Below are positions 7,551-16,706 of a stretch of 21,114 bases of DNA, in pieces (the first letter of the stretch is position 1; every line of letters starts with the position of its first letter). Source of the stretch: Proteobacteria bacterium UBA652 (GTDB taxonomy: Bacteria; Pseudomonadota; Gammaproteobacteria; Nitrosococcales; Methylophagaceae); assembly GCA_002299915.1 (NCBI GenBank), contig DBOG01000049.1, positions 1 through 21,114 of the forward strand, written 5' to 3'. The position numbers and the translations under genes are program-made. The notes beneath the pieces were generated by a model. It had not been told where the DNA came from. It did not search any database and saw nothing but the letters and a program-made list of their open reading frames with translations.

Positions 7551-8405
7551 TTAGCTAGGCCGTTTCTGTAACATCGATAATAGTGACGCTAATTTATCTC
7601 GCATTTCACGGCGATCAATAATCATATCAATCGCGCCATGCTCTAATAAGAATTCACTACGTTGGAAGCCTTCTGGCAAGGTTTCACGCACGGTTTGCTC
7701 GATCACCCGTGGCCCTGCAAATCCAATCAATGCTTTAGGTTCGGCCACATTGATATCACCTAACATCGCAAAGCTGGCTGACACGCCGCCCATTGTTGGA
7801 TCAGTCATCACCGATACAAACGGCACACCTGCCTGACTAAGTTGCGTTAAAACCGCGCTGGTTTTCGCCATTTGCATCAACGACAACACGCCTTCTTGCA
7901 TCCGCGCCCCGCCGCTAGCAGAAAAACAGATCAGTGGTATCCGACTTTCTAATGCGACTTTAGCCGCCTGCACAAATTTTTCACCCACAACCGATCCCAT
8001 CGATCCGCCCATGAATGAGAATTCAAAAGCCATGGCAACAACAGGCAGCTGATTGATTGAACCTTGTAAGGCAATCAAGGCATCTTTTTCGCCTGAATTT
8101 TTCTGCGCTTGGCTGATCCTGTCTTTATATTTTTTGCTGTCTTTAAATTTTAAAGTATCTATCGGTGATAGGTTGGCTACAATTTCAATTTGCTCGCCTT
8201 CATCTAAGAAACTTTCTAATCGCGCACGCGCCGAAATACGTTGATGATGCTCACATTTAGGACACACTTGCATACTCCGTTCTAATTCAGACCGATACAG
8301 TACATTCTCACACGCTGGGCACTTACACCAGAGACCTTCAGGCACCGACTTGTTACGGCCAGTCGTACGAATCTTTGACGGTAATAATTTATCAAGCCAA
8401 CTCAT
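7551..8405 (-). CDS. accD: Acetyl-CoA carboxylase carboxyltransferase subunit beta
   Basis: This is the beta half of the carboxyltransferase that, with AccA, transfers CO2 from carboxybiotin to acetyl-CoA and makes malonyl-CoA for fatty acid synthesis. The 284 residues carry an N-terminal four-cysteine zinc ribbon (Cys29, Cys32, Cys48, Cys51). A crotonase-type carboxyltransferase domain follows, with GGSMGSVVGEKF, SASGGARMQEG and DPTMGGVSASFA, the acetyl-CoA and oxyanion-hole segments. It starts 11 bases after the trpA stop, in the same orientation, and is followed by folC. The trpA-accD-folC neighbourhood is common in gammaproteobacteria. Confidence 0.97.
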   Translation of the reverse strand: MSWLDKLLPSKIRTTGRNKSVPEGLWCKCPACENVLYRSELERSMQVCPKCEHHQRISARARLESFLDEGEQIEIVANLSPIDTLKFKDSKKYKDRISQAQKNSGEKDALIALQGSINQLPVVAMAFEFSFMGGSMGSVVGEKFVQAAKVALESRIPLICFSASGGARMQEGVLSLMQMAKTSAVLTQLSQAGVPFVSVMTDPTMGGVSASFAMLGDINVAEPKALIGFAGPRVIEQTVRETLPEGFQRSEFLLEHGAIDMIIDRREMRDKLASLLSMLQKRPS

Positions 8406-8415
8406 ATTTTACTCT

Positions 8416-9234
8416 CTACTTTTGTTCGTCACGTGCCGTAATCGCACGTTTCATATCAAACAATAATTCTGACACCAATTCTGGTAATACTTCCGCATTA
8501 TCTGTATTTTCTTCAATACAGCGTACCAAAGTACTTCCCACAACAACAGCATCTGCAATTTCTGATACCTTCGCTGCTGATGCACCATCACGAATGCCAA
8601 AGCCAACACCAATCGGTAAATCGGTTTTATCTCGCAGTATGGCAAGCTTTTCAGCAACAGCGGATACATCAATCTCCGCCGATCCTGTTACCCCTTTGAT
8701 TGAAACGTAATATATAAAACCACTGGCATGTTGCGCAATCATTGCCATCCGCTCATCGGTGGTTGTCGGTGCGACCAAGTAAATCGTATCAATATTATGC
8801 GCCTTTAGGATAGGCAAGAAGTTATCTGATTCCTCTGGTGGCAAATCAACTGTTAAGACGCCATCGACACCCGCAGGTTGCGCCTGCTCTGCAAAATTCT
8901 GATAGCCCATCGATTCAATTGGATTGGCATAGCCCATCAACACAATGGGTGTCGTCGTATCTTTTTCTCGAAAGCTTGCCACCATTTCAAGCACAGTATG
9001 GATATTAGTTTTATTTTTTAAAGCACGCTCACACGCTTTCTGAATCACAGGGCCATCCGCCATCGGATCAGAAAACGGCACGCCTAACTCTAAAACATCA
9101 GCGCCGGCTTCTACTAAAGCGTGCAACATTGGCACCGTTACCCATGGCTCAGGGTCACCAGCGGTAATATAAGAAATTAAAGCCGTTTTATTGTCTTTTT
9201 TTAACTGCTCAAAGCGGGATTGTAGTCGACTCAT
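8416..9234 (-). CDS. trpA: Tryptophan synthase alpha chain
   Basis: This subunit cleaves indole-3-glycerol phosphate to indole and glyceraldehyde-3-phosphate and passes indole to TrpB. The 272-residue TIM barrel has both catalytic acids at the same numbers as the enteric enzymes, Glu49 and Asp60, in VLELGVPFSDPMADGP. The phosphate-binding GVGFGIRD and VVGSTLV segments lie near the C terminus. It starts 11 bases after the trpB stop, with AAGG at good spacing. It is the last of three tryptophan genes and is followed closely by accD. Confidence 0.98.
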   Translation of the reverse strand: MSRLQSRFEQLKKDNKTALISYITAGDPEPWVTVPMLHALVEAGADVLELGVPFSDPMADGPVIQKACERALKNKTNIHTVLEMVASFREKDTTTPIVLMGYANPIESMGYQNFAEQAQPAGVDGVLTVDLPPEESDNFLPILKAHNIDTIYLVAPTTTDERMAMIAQHASGFIYYVSIKGVTGSAEIDVSAVAEKLAILRDKTDLPIGVGFGIRDGASAAKVSEIADAVVVGSTLVRCIEENTDNAEVLPELVSELLFDMKRAITARDEQK

Positions 9235-9244
9235 TTTCTAAACC

Positions 9245-10456
9245 TTAAAATTCAATGCCAGCAATCGCTGCCACCGTATGAATATCTTTATCTCCCCGAC
9301 CAGACAAATTAACAATAATGCTTTGATCTGCCGTCATCGTTGGCGCTAGTTTTTTTGCATAAGCCAGTGCGTGGCTGGATTCTAATGCGGGGATAATGCC
9401 CTCACCCCGTGTTAGTTCATGGAAAGCTGCCAAGGCTTCATCATCAGTAACAGACACATAATTAGCCCGACCAATATCTTTTAACCATGCATGCTCTGGC
9501 CCCACTCCCGGATAATCCAAGCCTGCTGAAATAGAGTGGGTTTCAATAATTTCGCCATTCTCATCTTGCATCAAATAAGTACGGTTGCCATGCAATACGC
9601 CAGGTGTGCCAGCACACAGCGGCGCAGCATGTTCGCCTGATTCAATCCCATGGCCGCCACCTTCGACGCCATACATTGCAACCCCTCCATCTCCAATAAA
9701 GGGATGAAATAAGCCGATTGCATTTGATCCGCCACCGATACAGGCGATCAGCGCATCCGGTAACTTACCGGTGGCTGTTAAAATTTGCTGCCGCGCTTCG
9801 CGACCAATAATCGTTTGGAAATCACGCACCATTTCTGGATAAGGATGCGGGCCTGCGACGGTGCCAATAATATAAAATGTATTATCTACATTGGTCACCC
9901 AATCTCGCAAGGCTTCATTTAAGGCATCTTTCAAGGTGCGCGAACCCGATTCAACGGGGATGACGGTGGCGCCTAATAATTTCATCCGATAGACATTTTG
10001 TGCTTGGCGCTCCACATCCACTGCGCCCATATACACCACACATTCCAAGCCTAAACGCGCTGCAACGGTTGCTGTTGCCACGCCATGTTGACCTGCGCCT
10101 GTTTCAGCAATAATACGCTTCTTACCCATCCGTTTTGCCAATAAGATCTGGCCAATGGTATTGTTTACTTTATGCGCGCCCGTATGGTTTAGATCTTCAC
10201 GCTTTAAATAAATCTGGGCGCCAGCTAATTGCTTGGTCCAGTTTTCTGCTAAATACAGCGGAGATGGCCGCCCCACAAAATCAGCTAGGTCCTTATCCAA
10301 TTCTGCCTGAAACTCTGGATCGTTTTTATATTGCTTATAAGCCGTTTCCAAGGCATAAATTGCCTCCATCAGCGTTTCGCCTACAAAGCGTCCGCCATGC
10401 TGTCCAAAATGCCCTCGTTCATCTGGCATTGCTGTATTGTGTGTCGTCTCAGACAT
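9245..10456 (-). CDS. trpB: Tryptophan synthase beta chain
   Basis: This PLP enzyme condenses indole with serine to make tryptophan. The 403 residues match the family (E. coli 397). The Schiff-base lysine is Lys96 in HTGAHKVNN (Lys87 in E. coli). The PLP phosphate loop is GGGSNAIGLFHPF, and GRGDKD lies near the C terminus. The N-terminal GHFGQHGGRFVGETLM is typical of TrpB1, the form that pairs with TrpA. The ATG lies inside the end of trpF (eight-base overlap), and its ribosome site GAGG is within the trpF coding sequence, so the two are translationally coupled. Confidence 0.98.
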   Translation of the reverse strand: MSETTHNTAMPDERGHFGQHGGRFVGETLMEAIYALETAYKQYKNDPEFQAELDKDLADFVGRPSPLYLAENWTKQLAGAQIYLKREDLNHTGAHKVNNTIGQILLAKRMGKKRIIAETGAGQHGVATATVAARLGLECVVYMGAVDVERQAQNVYRMKLLGATVIPVESGSRTLKDALNEALRDWVTNVDNTFYIIGTVAGPHPYPEMVRDFQTIIGREARQQILTATGKLPDALIACIGGGSNAIGLFHPFIGDGGVAMYGVEGGGHGIESGEHAAPLCAGTPGVLHGNRTYLMQDENGEIIETHSISAGLDYPGVGPEHAWLKDIGRANYVSVTDDEALAAFHELTRGEGIIPALESSHALAYAKKLAPTMTADQSIIVNLSGRGDKDIHTVAAIAGIEF

Positions 10457-11078
10457 TGTTTACCTCTTCCATAAAAGCCGCTATTTTTTGTGGGCTTTTG
10501 ATTCCTTTTGTCGCTTCTACCCCGCCGCTCACATCCACCGCATAAGGGTGAACCGTGTGGATAGCGTGTTTAATATTCTTTGCATCCAAACCGCCTGCCA
10601 AGATCAAGGGCTTGTCTAATGCTGGGATAGTCTCCCAATCAAATGTCTCGCCCGTGCCCCCAGGAGTACCTGCTTGATAACTATCTAGCAAAATAGCAAT
10701 CGCACCATCATATTTAATCACTTCTGCCGATAGATCCAAGCCTGCTTCCATTCGGATCGCCTTAAAATAAGGTAAGGTAAATTGTTCGCAATAGGCTGCA
10801 GTTTCATTACCATGGAACTGCAAGCAATCTAAGCCCACTTGAGCAATGGTATCTTTCACCACGGCGGCATCAGCGTCCACAAATAAACCAACAACCGTTA
10901 CGAATGGCGGCAACCCCGCCACAATCTTTTTAGCTTGCGCAATCCGAACCGCACGTGGGCTAGGCGCATAAAACACTAAACCAATCGCATCCGCTCCCGC
11001 TACAATCGCATCTAATGCATCTTGCCGCTGCGTAATACCGCATATTTTGACTCGTGTTCGTTGCATGGCTGACTGCAC
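10449..11078 (-). CDS. trpF: Phosphoribosylanthranilate isomerase
   Basis: This enzyme isomerises phosphoribosylanthranilate to CdRP, the third dedicated step of tryptophan synthesis. It is a stand-alone 209-residue TIM barrel, not fused to trpC as in E. coli. The catalytic pair is visible: Cys13 in VKICGIT and Asp132 in AILLDSY. GGTGETFDW and LAGGLDAKN are the phosphate-binding loops. The frame opens at a GTG (11078) preceded by AGGAAGG. An ATG four codons in (11066) is the alternative, but it sits far from that ribosome site. It starts 26 bases after truA and overlaps trpB by eight bases. trpC, trpD and trpE are not in the window. Confidence 0.95.
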   Translation of the reverse strand: MQSAMQRTRVKICGITQRQDALDAIVAGADAIGLVFYAPSPRAVRIAQAKKIVAGLPPFVTVVGLFVDADAAVVKDTIAQVGLDCLQFHGNETAAYCEQFTLPYFKAIRMEAGLDLSAEVIKYDGAIAILLDSYQAGTPGGTGETFDWETIPALDKPLILAGGLDAKNIKHAIHTVHPYAVDVSGGVEATKGIKSPQKIAAFMEEVNNV

Positions 11079-11103
11079 GCCTTCCTAATTCAGAATGCGT
11101 ATT

Positions 11104-11886
11104 TTACCAGAGTACGGGGAAAGCAGATACCGTTGGCAAGTCAAACTCAGGCGGATATTCCACATTCATAAAATAAAGTCCTTGTGGCGGCGATGTTACG
11201 CCACCCTGACCACGATCGCGGCTTGCTAGGACCTCGGCTGCCCATTCCACAGGGTATTTCCCCTCACCGATAGGCACTAATACACCCACCAGGTTGCGCA
11301 CCATATGGTGCAAAAATGACGGCGCTTCCACATCTACTGCAATACAATCATCTTGTTGCGTTACCGTTAAGCGTTCTATTGTTTTCATCGGGCTATGCGC
11401 CTGGCAATGTTTGGCGCGAAAAGCAGAGAAATCATGGTGGCCAAGCAAGAGCTCTGCCGCAGCTTGCATACGCGCCACATCAAGCGGCCGAAAAACCCAC
11501 CACATGCGATCTTTATGTAACGCAGAACGGCTACGGCGATTAAGAATTAAATAGCGATAGCGCCGACGCACAGCAGAAAATCGTGCGTTAAAATCATCGG
11601 AAACAGGCTTTACCCACAACAGATTAATATCAGCGGGTAAATTAGTATTCGCGCCCAACACCCAATTATGATCAGGCCGGCTTACCTCGGTATCAAAATG
11701 AACCACTTGCTGTACGGCATGCACCCCTGAATCCGTGCGCCCTGCTGTAATGGTGCGGATAGGTCCATTCGCAACAACCGATAAGGCTTGTTCTATTTTA
11801 AGCTGTACGGTCGCCTGTTCAGCCTGCACCTGCCAGCCTGAATAGGCAGTGCCATCATATTCAATGCCAATGGCAAATCGTTGCAT
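11104..11886 (-). CDS. truA: tRNA pseudouridine(38-40) synthase
   Basis: This enzyme converts uridines 38-40 of the tRNA anticodon arm to pseudouridine. The 260 residues begin with IGIEYDGTAYSGWQVQ. The catalytic Asp52 lies in TAGRTDSGVHAVQQVVHFD (Asp60 in E. coli). The later FRAKHCQAHSPMKTIERL and FLHHMVRNLVG are conserved TruA segments. The start is 18 bases after the fimV stop and shows no Shine-Dalgarno sequence, so translation may depend on ribosomes finishing fimV. Lying between fimV and trpF matches the usual gammaproteobacterial order. Confidence 0.97.
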   Translation of the reverse strand: MQRFAIGIEYDGTAYSGWQVQAEQATVQLKIEQALSVVANGPIRTITAGRTDSGVHAVQQVVHFDTEVSRPDHNWVLGANTNLPADINLLWVKPVSDDFNARFSAVRRRYRYLILNRRSRSALHKDRMWWVFRPLDVARMQAAAELLLGHHDFSAFRAKHCQAHSPMKTIERLTVTQQDDCIAVDVEAPSFLHHMVRNLVGVLVPIGEGKYPVEWAAEVLASRDRGQGGVTSPPQGLYFMNVEYPPEFDLPTVSAFPVLW

Positions 11887-11903
11887 AGAATACAGACACT
11901 ATT

Positions 11904-14477
11904 TTATAAGCTATCCAATAATTTCTTGGCTTGTGCTTTTTGTGCTTTATCGCCTTCTTCAAGTACTTCTTCCAGTATCGCGCGTGCACCGTCTTTTTCA
12001 TCCATTTCAAGATAGGCTGTCGCCAAGTCTAGCTTGGTTGTTACTTCATCAACACTCTCAAAATCACCTAATGCAACCTCATCGGCACTTGCACTATCCG
12101 CTGGCAAATCTGTTGCTGGTAATTCCAAACTTAACGATGTTTCAGTATTATCTTCAAGTGTGCTGTCTGCAGATTCAATAGCGGCTGCCTGCATATCCTT
12201 CAGATCAGTATTACCAAACTCCCCGTCTTCAGGCACTGCCGCCGATGCAAATTCTACTGGGAAATCAAGCAATGCATCATCTGCCCCGGAGTCCAGTAAT
12301 TCATTGCCCATTTCAAGAGACGGGTCAAGCAAATCCATTGGTTCTTCTATCGGAGATTCACTTTCTGCTACATTTTCCGCCGCACCTGCTGCTACAACCG
12401 CTCCTGATGCTGCTGCAAATCCAGCAAATAATGCACTACCTGGTGACAAACCTTCACCCCATTCTGCTATTTTCTTCCATTGTGTTGGATTTTCCTTTAA
12501 TTGTGTTTCAGCCTGTTCTGCTAACGCTTCAAAACCTGCTCCATCTTTTTGTTGGTATAGCACAAATAATAGTTTTTCCGTTACGTCATTATTGTTAGGC
12601 TCAAGCTGATGGGCTGATTCAAGCACACTTTGTGCTTTACTATAATTTTCGTAGTTAATATAGGTATCTGCTTCCAGCATTAAATCAGAAAAATGACTGT
12701 CGGCTTCTTCAACACCGCTCACTTCTTCCACTTCCGCCAAATTTATTTTAGCCTCAGCCACCAATTCTTTTGCTCTCACCTCTGACGTAGGCGTATCAAC
12801 AGCCATTTCTTCCCATGAATCTTCATAATCCGAATCTTGGTTACGGCTACGCCAGAATAACCACCCCATCAAGCCTGCTAAACCAAGCAATAATGGCAAT
12901 AATAACAGTTTCAGCAACCCAAATATTTTACCTATAAAACCAACAGATTCCGTAGTATCAACCGCTGCAGCTGTCATATTTGTAGCCGCTGTTTCCACCT
13001 CATCTAATACTGCATTTTCAGCCGTATCTACATCTATAGCAGCCACATTTTCAGTCGCTGTAACAACTGGCTCTTGTGTTGCCTCAGTTTGATCAAGTGG
13101 TAACACCGGTGGAAATGGCACATCATCTGCGATCTTATTATTTGCTGTTGTTCCATCCGTCTCTAAATCTGCGTCGGCTAACGATTCAGTTAAGGCAGCT
13201 CCATCCATAGTAAGTTCAGTTGAAGCGGCTTCATCTGTAGCAATAGTTGGTTCAACGCCCTCTTCCAGTTGTGATTGTAACTGAGCCAGTTCTGGGCTTT
13301 TAACCGAAATAGCCCGCTCTAATGTTTCAATTTTAGACAGCATTGCTGACATTCGCTGTTCTAAATCAAGTCTTTCCTGTGCAATCGCCTCAATTCGTTC
13401 TTGTGCCAAGCTCAACTGTTCATTTACTTGCCTAATTTGATCATCACCAGCAGCAACAAGCTCTTGCTCTGCTTCTAAATCAGTATCACTCGGTGCCGTC
13501 AATGCTAATCGTGCTTCTGATTCACTTGCTGGCGTTTCCATAGCCGTTGTTGTGTCAGGCGTATCAGATGTTTCGGCCGTATCTTCTGCTCCATCGTCAG
13601 CCACTTTTTCTACTACCGGCTCAACACGTTCTTCAGTGCTGGATTCCTGAGCAGCTGTAGTCGGTTTTACTGCTGTTTTTTGCTGTGCTTGATTGAGCCT
13701 ACTTTGCCAAGCCACGTGCTCTGCCGCCACTGCCGCCAGCGCCTCTTTTCTTGATAAGCTCATTACCTCAGATTTCTCAGGGATATGTAATTCTTGCCCT
13801 GCTTTCAAGCCATTAATATTACGCCCTACAAATGCATCTGGATTCGCTTTCAAAATGGCCAGCATCATCTGCTCATGGGATACACTGCTATCAGGCCGCA
13901 CTTTCGATGCGACTCCCCACAAAGTATCACCGCGCTTGACACCATAATTTGTTGTACCTGCCATGCTAGGCGCCCTTGGTGTGGGTGTAACCGCTACTGG
14001 CGGTACAGATTGCGCTCTTGCTGATCTGGTTGGTGCCACAGTCTTCGCTGGAGCATCGACTGTTGGCGTATAAATACTGGTGGGTGGATCAAGTAAAACT
14101 GTATATTCTCGCAGTAATTTATTATTATTTGTCGTTGCTGACACCAAAAAACTTAAAAAAGGTTCCTTCATCGCTTGCGAGGAACTTATTTTAATAAAAG
14201 GCTTACCATTTCGGTACTCCACTTTAAATCGTAACTTTATTAGTGCGCTATTTCTGTCCAAGCCTGCAGTAATGAATTCACTATTCGATGCTAAGCCGAC
14301 AAGAAAACTATCTTTGTCCGCTGCTTCAAATGAAGTGACTGGGATCTCTGCTCGGAAAGGCGTGTTCAATGCTGAAGAGACTTTAATATTCCCTAAGCCA
14401 AAGGCATGGGCATATACAGGGGCCATTAAAATGGCGACACCTGTCAAAACTGATTTTAAAATTGGCTTATTAGTCAT
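11904..14477 (-). CDS. fimV: FimV-like cell-pole / type IV pilus assembly protein with LysM domain
   Basis: This is a large inner-membrane protein that in Pseudomonas links peptidoglycan to type IV pilus, polar-protein and cAMP functions. Numbered from the ATG at 14477 (857 residues), it shows a signal peptide cut after AHA (residue 25); the FimV N-terminal domain with FGLGNIKVSSALNTPFRAEI; a LysM peptidoglycan-binding domain (about 178-233, YGVKRGDTLWGVA); a coiled coil (about 343-408); an acidic Thr/Ala/Glu-rich stretch; and one membrane segment (about 516-542). The cytoplasmic part has TPR-like repeats (about 601-660), another acidic linker, and the conserved C-terminal FimV domain (LDLATAYLEMDEKDGARAILEEVL). 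I prefer 14477 to an in-frame ATG at 14513 because AGGG sits seven bases before it and the signal peptide then starts normally. The linkers are poorly conserved in this family. Confidence 0.94.
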   Translation of the reverse strand: MTNKPILKSVLTGVAILMAPVYAHAFGLGNIKVSSALNTPFRAEIPVTSFEAADKDSFLVGLASNSEFITAGLDRNSALIKLRFKVEYRNGKPFIKISSSQAMKEPFLSFLVSATTNNNKLLREYTVLLDPPTSIYTPTVDAPAKTVAPTRSARAQSVPPVAVTPTPRAPSMAGTTNYGVKRGDTLWGVASKVRPDSSVSHEQMMLAILKANPDAFVGRNINGLKAGQELHIPEKSEVMSLSRKEALAAVAAEHVAWQSRLNQAQQKTAVKPTTAAQESSTEERVEPVVEKVADDGAEDTAETSDTPDTTTAMETPASESEARLALTAPSDTDLEAEQELVAAGDDQIRQVNEQLSLAQERIEAIAQERLDLEQRMSAMLSKIETLERAISVKSPELAQLQSQLEEGVEPTIATDEAASTELTMDGAALTESLADADLETDGTTANNKIADDVPFPPVLPLDQTEATQEPVVTATENVAAIDVDTAENAVLDEVETAATNMTAAAVDTTESVGFIGKIFGLLKLLLLPLLLGLAGLMGWLFWRSRNQDSDYEDSWEEMAVDTPTSEVRAKELVAEAKINLAEVEEVSGVEEADSHFSDLMLEADTYINYENYSKAQSVLESAHQLEPNNNDVTEKLLFVLYQQKDGAGFEALAEQAETQLKENPTQWKKIAEWGEGLSPGSALFAGFAAASGAVVAAGAAENVAESESPIEEPMDLLDPSLEMGNELLDSGADDALLDFPVEFASAAVPEDGEFGNTDLKDMQAAAIESADSTLEDNTETSLSLELPATDLPADSASADEVALGDFESVDEVTTKLDLATAYLEMDEKDGARAILEEVLEEGDKAQKAQAKKLLDSL

Positions 14478-14522
14478 GGTCTTACCCTTGGTTCTTAAAG
14501 AATGTTCTATCATTCTTAACTA

Positions 14523-14528
14523 ATTATA
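14523..14528 (-). promoter_or_regulatory. Possible internal -10 element ahead of fimV
   Basis: The minus strand has a perfect TATAAT over the asd stop codon (14528-14523). It would start transcription near 14516, about 40 bases before the preferred fimV ATG. No convincing -35 hexamer is found 16-18 bases upstream, and a TATAAT can arise by chance in AT-rich sequence. It could supply fimV-truA-trp transcription independently of the leucine genes. Confidence 0.25.
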
Positions 14529-15549
14529 AGTATTTGTCTACTAATATCTCTGCAATCTGGATACTATTTAATGCAGCACCCTTGCGCACATTGTCGGCTA
14601 CTACCCATAAATTCAAGCCTTTAGGGTGTGAAATATCTTCTCTAACCCGCCCAACAAAGACAGGATCTTGACCCGATGCATCGCTGATGGCGGTTGGATA
14701 ACCACCCTCTTTATGCGCATCAATTAGCTCAATGCCAGGTGCAGCCTCAAATAAGGCTTTGGCCTCGGCAGCCGATATTTTATCTTTTGTTTCGACATGG
14801 ATAGCTTCTGAGTGACCATAGAACACAGGCACCCGTACCGCCGTCGGATTCACCTCGATCGCATCATCGCCCATAATCTTTTTCGTTTCCCATACCATTT
14901 TCATTTCTTCTTTGGTATAGCCATTGTCCTCAAATACATCAATTTGCGGCAAAACATTAAATGCTATCTGTTTGGGATAAATGATACTTTCAACCGAACG
15001 ACCATTGAGTAAGTCAGCCGTTTGTTTGGCTAACTCGTCCATTGCAGGTTTTCCTGAACCCGATACTGCCTGATAAGTACATACATTGATGCGCGTGATC
15101 CCTACCGCATCATAAATAGGCTTTAATGCAACCAGCATTTGAATGGTTGAACAGTTTGGATTCGCAATAATGCCTCGGTTTTTATAATCGGCAATCGCTT
15201 CAGGGTTCACTTCAGGGACAACCAGTGGGATATCATCATCATAGCGAAAGTGTGAGGTATTATCGATCACCACACAGCCTGCCGCCGCAGCTTTAGGCGC
15301 ATATTCAGCAGAAACACTCGCACCAGGCGAAAACAACCCTACTTGTACTTGCGAAAAATCAAAAGTTGCTAAATTTTCCACCCGCAATGACTTGTTACCA
15401 TAACTTACAGTCGTCCCTGCGGAACGTTCGCTTGCCAAGGAAAAGACTTTATCTACGGGGAATTTTCGCTGATGCAAAATATCTAACATCGCTTGTCCTA
15501 CCGCACCCGTTGCGCCCACTACGGCAATATTTACTTTTTTACTTGTCAT
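14524..15549 (-). CDS. asd: Aspartate-semialdehyde dehydrogenase
   Basis: This enzyme reduces aspartyl phosphate to aspartate semialdehyde with NADPH, the branch point to lysine/diaminopimelate, threonine and methionine. The 341 residues have the N-terminal nucleotide motif VVGATGAVGQAML. The catalytic Cys133 lies in NPNCSTIQM, followed by YQAVSGSGKPAM. The later PVFYGHSEAIHVE carries the substrate-site His. The length and sequence style resemble the Pseudomonas-type long Asd. The ATG has GAGA at good spacing, 28 bases after the leuB stop. Confidence 0.97.
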   Translation of the reverse strand: MTSKKVNIAVVGATGAVGQAMLDILHQRKFPVDKVFSLASERSAGTTVSYGNKSLRVENLATFDFSQVQVGLFSPGASVSAEYAPKAAAAGCVVIDNTSHFRYDDDIPLVVPEVNPEAIADYKNRGIIANPNCSTIQMLVALKPIYDAVGITRINVCTYQAVSGSGKPAMDELAKQTADLLNGRSVESIIYPKQIAFNVLPQIDVFEDNGYTKEEMKMVWETKKIMGDDAIEVNPTAVRVPVFYGHSEAIHVETKDKISAAEAKALFEAAPGIELIDAHKEGGYPTAISDASGQDPVFVGRVREDISHPKGLNLWVVADNVRKGAALNSIQIAEILVDKYL

Positions 15550-15576
15550 ACTTAAATCTCTTTACTTGCTATTTAT

Positions 15577-16647
15577 CTACAGCGCAGCCACCACGGCATC
15601 GCCCATTTCAGAAGTGCTGACACGTGTCATCCCGTCAGAATAAATGTCCGCTGTGCGCAACTTCTGATCAAGCACCTTACTCACCGCTTGTTCGATCCGA
15701 TCTGCCATAGCAGATTCATCCAAGCTATAACGCAGCATCATCGCAACCGATAAAATAGTGGCCAGTGGGTTTGCGCTGTTTTGCCCTGCGATATCTGGCG
15801 CCGAACCGTGGATTGGCTCATACATACCTTTACCATTTTCATCTAATGACGCCGATGGCAACATCCCAATCGAGCCGGTTAGCATTGATGCACAATCCGA
15901 TAAAATATCGCCAAACATATTGGTGGTCACCATCACATCAAACTGCTTCGGTGCGCGTACTAATTGCATCGCTGCATTATCCACATACATATGGCTTAGC
16001 TCAATATCCGCATAATCTGCAGACAATGCTGTCATCGTATCGCGCCATAACTCCGTGCTCTCCAATACATTTGCCTTATCAACCGAACATAAACGCCCTT
16101 GCCGTTTTTGTGCGATATCAAACGCCACTTTACCAATACGATTAATCTCACTTTCGCGATACACCAAGGTATTAAAACCTTCTTTCTCACCATTGTCTAA
16201 AGTGCGCACACCACGCGGCTGCCCAAAATAAATACCACCGGTTAATTCGCGCACAATCATCAAATCTAAACCAGCAACCACTTCAGGTTTTAATGTTGAA
16301 GCTTCGGCTAATTGTGGATATAGAATAGCCGGGCGTAAATTAGCGAATAAATTTAATGCTGAGCGAATCGCCAGCAAACCTTTTTCAGGCCGCACACTAA
16401 TATCTAGTGATTCCCATTTATAGCCACCAACGGCACCCAACAAAATGGCATCGGCTGATGCTGACATCACCCGTGTATCATCTGGGAATGGCGTACCTGT
16501 CTCATCATAGGCAGCCCCACCAATCAAACCATATTCCAATTCAATCTCTAAGCCTTGCTGCTGGAAGGCGGCTAACACTTTAACGGCTTCTGCAACAATT
16601 TCGGGGCCAATACCATCTCCGGGTAATACAACTATTTTTTTTGTCAT
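15577..16647 (-). CDS. leuB: 3-isopropylmalate dehydrogenase
   Basis: This NAD-dependent enzyme oxidises and decarboxylates 3-isopropylmalate in leucine synthesis. The 356 residues open with VVLPGDGIGPEIVAEA. The motif VRELTGGIYFGQPRG carries the substrate-site Arg/Tyr region. The metal-binding VTTNMFGDILSD and the NAD-binding GSAPDIAGQNSANPLA follow. These separate it from isocitrate and tartrate dehydrogenases. It follows leuD after 59 bases, the longest gap in this eleven-gene block. That gap holds nothing I recognise. Confidence 0.97.
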   Translation of the reverse strand: MTKKIVVLPGDGIGPEIVAEAVKVLAAFQQQGLEIELEYGLIGGAAYDETGTPFPDDTRVMSASADAILLGAVGGYKWESLDISVRPEKGLLAIRSALNLFANLRPAILYPQLAEASTLKPEVVAGLDLMIVRELTGGIYFGQPRGVRTLDNGEKEGFNTLVYRESEINRIGKVAFDIAQKRQGRLCSVDKANVLESTELWRDTMTALSADYADIELSHMYVDNAAMQLVRAPKQFDVMVTTNMFGDILSDCASMLTGSIGMLPSASLDENGKGMYEPIHGSAPDIAGQNSANPLATILSVAMMLRYSLDESAMADRIEQAVSKVLDQKLRTADIYSDGMTRVSTSEMGDAVVAAL

Positions 16648-16706
16648 TTCTCTGGGATACCAAATTAAAATTTCATGTTCAAGTCTTTATTTCACACCAG
16701 CTTGGT

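Noticed and set aside
12034..12609. Ser/Ala-rich rightward open frame of 191 codons opposite fimV.
   Set aside because: Its composition is the mirror of the Glu/Ala/Asp-rich fimV linker codons, and no independent gene signal is visible.
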